60,845 bases of DNA. Origin: Brevibacillus massiliensis. GTDB taxonomy: Bacteria > Bacillota > Bacilli > Brevibacillales > Brevibacillaceae. The notes under the pieces were generated by a model that did no database searches, had not been told where the DNA came from, and saw nothing but the letters and a program-made list of their open reading frames with translations. The position numbers were made by a program, and so were the translations under genes. Of this stretch, positions 57,663 to 60,845 are shown one piece after another. The DNA lies in contig NZ_HE978536.1 in assembly GCF_000311785.1 (NCBI RefSeq), positions 273,142 through 333,986 of the forward strand, given 5' to 3'. The stretch's first letter is position 1. Each line of letters begins with the position of its first letter.

Positions 57663-58305
57663 ATGTTTTTGAGAAAAAATTGCTGAGTTCATTGTTAGCC
57701 TTTTCTATTGTAGGATTCTGCTTCCAAAAACGGAGAGAGTGCAGCTACTTCTGTCGAAAAGGTATCACTTGATCAAACAAAAGAAACAGTAGCTACATAC
57801 ATTTATCATCTATCGTCTCAACAAAAGAAAAATTTGATTAATGATCAGGATAATTTTACCAATAATAACAAATTCTTAAGGGAAATTATTCTTAATCTGC
57901 CAGCAGCAGAACAGCAAAAGTTTTATAATGAAATGAGAGGCATAGATAATGCTAGTAATACCAACCAGGAAAGAATAGCTCCTGCAGATGCATCTGATCG
58001 AATACTTAGATGGATAAGAGTAGCCGAAGCTTATCTTATTGAAAGGCAGGTTGCCATAACGGTTACCGAACACGCAGCAAAACGGGCATACGAATATGGA
58101 ATTGAAGCAGCCTTTTGGGCAAGAACCGTATTAACCGGTGAAAGGTATTATGACGTTGTTTGAAGGCAGCTATATTGTGTACGATAAAGCAGCCAGATTG
58201 GCAATCGTCTTTAATAGCACAGTAACTAGGGCAATTACAACCTACCCGGGTATAGAAAAAAGTTGGAGATGGATTCCAAGTTATTTTAATTTTCCAACGC
58301 CATAA
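57663..58305 (-). other. See plus-strand toxin remnant (strand placeholder: minus strand empty here)
   Basis: No minus-strand gene is supported in this A+T-rich interval. Minus-strand frames are short and lack ribosome sites. The plus-strand content is described in the separate pseudogene entry. Confidence 0.3.
57663..58305 (+). pseudogene. Secreted toxin with C-terminal DUF4258/BECR-like domain, frameshifted
   Basis: The ATG at 57663 has GGAGGAG 6 bases upstream. Allowing a shift in the A-run near 57675, the product starts MFLRKKLLSSLLAFSIVGF, a signal peptide. A second shift near 57715 leads to SASKNGESAATSVEKVSLDQ and a helical region, then TVTEHAAKRAYEYGIEAAFW. A third shift near 58150 gives TLFEGSYIVYDKAARLAIVF and ends RWIPSYFNFPTP at 58305. 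The pattern TEHAxKR...VYD...TTY resembles DUF4258-type RNase toxins of the BECR fold. Length about 210 residues. G+C is clearly lower than in the surroundings, so transfer is likely. The immunity candidate follows 73 bases later. Confidence 0.55.
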
Positions 58306-58378
58306 ACCTTTATTCGTGGGAAATTAAAAGAAGAATTCTGTTAGGGATGACTCCAAAAAAGAGAGGGTGGGCGGCAAG

Positions 58379-58807
58379 ATGGTTGAATTGTTAGACTTAT
58401 GTTACGAGCAAACACAGTCAAAACTCAGCCTTCGTTTGGAACCAGATGATGAAGACTCATACAAGATTCATGTGTCGCTTGAATACGGAAATATAGGCCA
58501 TCCGATACGACACACCTTTATCATTCTTCGCAGAGATATCGAAAAAATTATATCCTCTGTGCCTGTAACAGATCATAAAACATCGCGATGGATTTACACG
58601 ATTGAGCCCAGTTTAACTTTTTTCATCACGCCGCAAGGAGTTCTAGAACAGAAAAAAATGTTTCTGTTCATCGTAATCCTGGATGCCGGGATGGCAAACA
58701 GCTCCTTTTCTACTGAAACCGGTCCCGCTCTCGCCATCAGAGTGACAGAAGATGATTTACTCGATTTTGCCCAGCAGCTTAGCGTAGAGGTAGCTTCCCT
58801 ACTCTAA
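58379..58807 (+). CDS. Possible immunity protein (WapI-like)
   Basis: A 142-residue soluble protein, VELLDLCYEQTQSKLSLRLE with RHTFIILRRDIEKIISS, TIEPSLTFFITPQG and a closing helix DDLLDFAQQLSVEVASLL. The layout (beta-rich body, then an amphipathic helix) is like WapI-type immunity proteins of Bacillus, but similarity is weak and I rely mainly on position just after the secreted toxin remnant. ATG at 58379 has GAGAGGGTGGG upstream; an in-frame GTG at 58367 is less likely. The gene is intact although the toxin is not, as expected when immunity is still needed or not yet decayed. A terminator follows. Confidence 0.45.
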   Translation: MVELLDLCYEQTQSKLSLRLEPDDEDSYKIHVSLEYGNIGHPIRHTFIILRRDIEKIISSVPVTDHKTSRWIYTIEPSLTFFITPQGVLEQKKMFLFIVILDAGMANSSFSTETGPALAIRVTEDDLLDFAQQLSVEVASLL

Positions 58808-58815
58808 CCTTAAAA

Positions 58816-58840
58816 GGGCTTCCCCATCAGCGGGAAGCCC
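58816..58840 (+). terminator. Intrinsic terminator after the immunity candidate
   Basis: GGGCTTCCC (58816-58824) pairs with GGGAAGCCC (58832-58840), loop of 7 bases, followed by GTCTTGTG. The T tract is poor but the stem is perfect. Confidence 0.6.
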
Positions 58841-58881
58841 GTCTTGTGAGACCGGAACGGTCCAAAGCGCCTGAAGAGCGT

Positions 58882-59226
58882 TTACCGCGCTATTTTGGTA
58901 ACCTCGGCGGCTTTGCTTTGATCAATCGGGATTTTCCCCTTCCAACTCCCCTTCACCCTGCCGATTCGGCTGACGGCGACATTCAGATAGATCGGCTGCG
59001 GTAGCTTGGTCCCGCTTGTGAGAAAAGCGATGATCCCCTCGGGCTTGTCATTTACGGCGACACCTGTATCCACCTTGTTTCCTTCCGCATCGTCTCTGCC
59101 GGTTTCAATGACGTTCAACACGTTGAAGTCCTCTTGAACCGTAACAGCGGGATTTTCCGCTTGCTGTCCGTTTTCCTTCCCGGCTGTCAGCACATCCAGC
59201 CCTGTGGTATCAAACACATAAGACAT
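58882..59226 (-). CDS. Hypothetical protein, about 114 residues, start uncertain
   Basis: The frame encodes MSYVFDTTGLDVLTAGKENG, then FNVLNVIETGRDDAEGNKVD and LPQPIYLNVAVSRIGRVKGS, ending DQSKAAEVTKIAR. It looks like a beta-rich soluble protein of no known family. The ATG at 59226 has no ribosome site. A strong AGGGAGGA site 50 bases further upstream precedes an ATG that is one base out of frame; with one extra base it would read MxARSVNQKITDQGIVMSYV, so a frameshift near 59272 is likely. Further upstream the frame crosses the terminator of the next gene and is not coding. Confidence 0.5.
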   Translation of the reverse strand: MSYVFDTTGLDVLTAGKENGQQAENPAVTVQEDFNVLNVIETGRDDAEGNKVDTGVAVNDKPEGIIAFLTSGTKLPQPIYLNVAVSRIGRVKGSWKGKIPIDQSKAAEVTKIAR

Positions 59227-59289
59227 TACAATGCCTTGGTCTGTGATTTTCTGATTAACAGAACGTGCATCTTTCTTGTGTCCTCCCTT

Positions 59290-59330
59290 TTGGCAAACAA
59301 AAAACAAGCCAAGGAGCGATATGTCCCTGG
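59290..59330 (-). terminator. Intrinsic terminator downstream of the 59333-59635 gene
   Basis: On the minus strand AGCCAGGGACATATCGCTCCTTGGCT forms a stem (AGCCAGG with CCTTGGCT, one bulge) followed by TGTTTTTTGTTTG, directly after the stop. Confidence 0.7.
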
Positions 59331-59332
59331 CT

Positions 59333-59635
59333 TTACTCCATTTTCGATTTTCCAAAGGCCTCTTTCAAACTTGAGATCGTACTTAATATATCATGGATTT
59401 GATTGACGCGTTCGCTGACGGCGTTCAAGTTGATTTTTGGCAATTTGGGAAGCTGCAGCAGCGACCTTCGTCTGGGCTTGTTAGCCTTCTGCCATTCTTG
59501 GTAATACTCCTGCAGCTTGTCGGGACTCTTCCGCAGTGTCCGGGCTTTTACCCCCTTGTCTTTCAGCCAATTTCCAAATTCAGGAGTCATCTCAACAGCC
59601 GTTTGTTCTTTCTTGTCCCTTTTTCTTCTCGCCAT
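59333..59635 (-). CDS. Hypothetical basic protein, 100 residues
   Basis: A strongly basic soluble protein: ARRKRDKKEQTAVEMTPEFG, NWLKDKGVKARTLRKSPDKL, QEYYQEWQKANKPRRRSLL and a helical C-terminus SERVNQIHDILSTISSLKEA. The charge pattern suggests nucleic acid or membrane-surface binding, but I recognise no domain. The ATG at 59635 is 6 bases after GGAGGA, which rules out the longer upstream frame. It is divergent from the YvgK-like regulator gene, 215 bases away. It ends in its own terminator. Confidence 0.6.
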   Translation of the reverse strand: MARRKRDKKEQTAVEMTPEFGNWLKDKGVKARTLRKSPDKLQEYYQEWQKANKPRRRSLLQLPKLPKINLNAVSERVNQIHDILSTISSLKEAFGKSKME

Positions 59636-59850
59636 GCCCGATCCTCCATCATACAGATTTTTACGGTGATATATAGTACTATACGAATGGAAAACGGCAA
59701 CGGTGTTCAACCATCCGCGGAGGAAATCGGGGTGACGGGAAGGTGGAAAAAAGGCCTCTCTCCTCGGGCATCCCGGGATATAATAGAGGTACTCGGTGCC
59801 GCAGGGCACTGCACTCGCACGGCACCGGGAATGATTCGAGGTGGACGCAA

Positions 59851-60768
59851 ATGAACGACATTTCCTATACAACCGAAGAGATCGCCAAAATCCTGCGCAT
59901 CTCCAAACTGACGGTATACGATCTGATCAAAAAGGGCGAACTGCCCGCCTACCGCGTCGGGCGGCAGATGCGGGTAGATGCCGTCGATCTCGAGGCGTAC
60001 AAGTCCAGGGCAAAAGGGACACCTGTCGCCCACATGCCCGCCTCTTCCTTGAAAAGCGCAGCCTCCAGGCAAATCATCATCAGCGGGCAAGATGTCAGCC
60101 TGGATATGTTGGCCAACCATATCGAGGGGCAGACGAAATCCTATCGGCCGCTCCGCTCCTACGTCGGGAGCCTGAACAGCCTGATTGCCATGTATCAGGG
60201 GGACGCCGATGTAGTCAGCACCCATCTGTTCGACGGCGATACCGGTGAGTACAACATTCCGTACATCCGCAAACTGCTGATCGGGCATCGCTACGTCGTG
60301 ATGAACCTCTTGTCGCGTTGGGCCGGTTTTTATGTACAGCCGGGAAACCCCAAGCAAATCTGCACCTGGTCTGATCTGCAGAAGCCGGGGATCAAAATGG
60401 TCAACCGGGAAAAGGGCTCCGGGACGAGGGTCCTCCTGGAGGAACAGCTTCGGCTCCACGGCATTTCATCGCAGTCCATCGCCGGTTATGAGCACGAAGA
60501 GGCCAATCATCTCGGGGTGGCCGGCGCCGTCGCCACCGGCGAAGCGGATGTGGGCATCGGCATCGAAAAGGCGGCTTATCTCGTCGGCGTCGAATTCGTC
60601 CCGCTGATGAAAGAGCGGTACGACCTCGTCATGCTGAGAACACCGCAGAACGAAGAGTGCATCAGGCTGGTCAGTGAGATTTTGCGGTCCGCTTCCTTCC
60701 AGGGCGAATTGGCCGCGGTGGGCGGTTACGATGTATCGCAGACAGGGCATATCTTGTATGAAGAATGA
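59851..60768 (+). CDS. Excisionase-type HTH / periplasmic-binding-domain regulator (YvgK-like), probable molybdate regulator
   Basis: A 305-residue regulator. Residues 1-55 are an excisionase-type helix-turn-helix (SYTTEEIAKILRISKLTVYDLIKKGELPAYRVG). Residues 70-305 form a PBP-like domain with SGQDVSLDMLANHIEG, GDADVVSTHLFDGDTGEYN, NREKGSGTRVLLEEQL and ATGEADVGIGIEKAAYLVG, motifs shared with ModA-like molybdate binding proteins. GAGGTGG 6 bases before the ATG at 59851 sets the start. B. subtilis YvgK has this layout and neighbours yvgLM (modAB). It therefore probably senses molybdate or tungstate and binds the 44-bp palindrome upstream of modABC. I see no other close candidate. Confidence 0.8.
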   Translation: MNDISYTTEEIAKILRISKLTVYDLIKKGELPAYRVGRQMRVDAVDLEAYKSRAKGTPVAHMPASSLKSAASRQIIISGQDVSLDMLANHIEGQTKSYRPLRSYVGSLNSLIAMYQGDADVVSTHLFDGDTGEYNIPYIRKLLIGHRYVVMNLLSRWAGFYVQPGNPKQICTWSDLQKPGIKMVNREKGSGTRVLLEEQLRLHGISSQSIAGYEHEEANHLGVAGAVATGEADVGIGIEKAAYLVGVEFVPLMKERYDLVMLRTPQNEECIRLVSEILRSASFQGELAAVGGYDVSQTGHILYEE

Positions 60769-60845
60769 CCAAAGCACAGACAACCAGGGGCGAATGACCT
60801 TGTCTCTTCCGGGTAATTAGACACAATTTTATTATATTTCCGGGC

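Overview
The window is about 60.8 kb of chromosome from an aerobic, spore-forming Gram-positive bacterium, most like Brevibacillus (Paenibacillales/Brevibacillales). The reasons are an intact sigma-K gene, a gerA-type germination operon, collagen-like DUF4183 exosporium-type proteins, YheC/YheD ATP-grasp proteins, strong AGGAGG ribosome binding sites, and the conserved Firmicutes order rarA-cymR-iscS-recD2-yrrD-yrrI-alaS-ireB-ruvX-yrzB-mltG-trmR-udk-pbp. Most genes lie on the minus strand. I saw no rRNA, tRNA or CRISPR array. The genus is an inference.

Layout. 1-7.8 kb: amino acid permease, Gmad2-type lipoprotein, a wrecked chemoreceptor gene, a zinc-binding lipoprotein (znuA) whose promoter is flanked by two Zur boxes, EcsC protein, Fpg/Nei glycosylase, DinB protein. 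8-17.5 kb: sporulation-linked genes (collagen-like protein, DUF4183 protein, sigK, gerA/B/C operon) with an ArsR-SRPBCC operon and a sodium/solute symporter. 17.6-25.8 kb: a type VII secretion (T7SS) island with a DEDDh exonuclease, an immunity candidate, a WXG100-nucleotidyltransferase toxin, an SseB-like protein, a frameshifted kinase-TM-coiled-coil protein resembling EssB/YukC, a WXG100 protein, an EssC ATPase whose N-terminus has been replaced by a chemoreceptor sensor region, and a JAMM/MPN peptidase. 25.8-44.5 kb: the conserved housekeeping block above, with an alanine T-box before alaS, an unusual promoter-terminator-recD2 arrangement, an internally deleted udk, and a SulP-ArsR operon. 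44.6-48.5 kb: an aldo/keto reductase fragment and the mrfA-mrfB repair pair. 48.5-50.4 kb: decayed TnpB element, AzlD fragment and frameshifted TrmB regulator. 50.5-55 kb: a 2-aminoethylphosphonate (AEP) pathway (pepM-ppd-phnW) in one operon with YheC/YheD ATP-grasp genes and a small protein. 55.1-60.8 kb: modABC under a perfect 44-bp palindrome, an A+T-rich secreted toxin remnant with an immunity candidate, and a YvgK-like HTH/periplasmic-binding-domain regulator that probably controls modABC.

Two themes stand out. First, the AEP operon makes a small aminophosphonate and places it next to spore-coat-type ATP-grasp ligases, without the transferases usually used to put AEP on lipids or glycans; this is the best candidate for an undescribed pathway. 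Second, several loci carry what look like deletion scars or single-base frameshifts (chemoreceptor, EssC, EssB-like kinase, udk, aldo/keto reductase, TnpB, AzlD, TrmB, YheCD copy, secreted toxin) while neighbouring genes are intact. This is either real gene decay or assembly/sequencing error, and read-level data would decide it.
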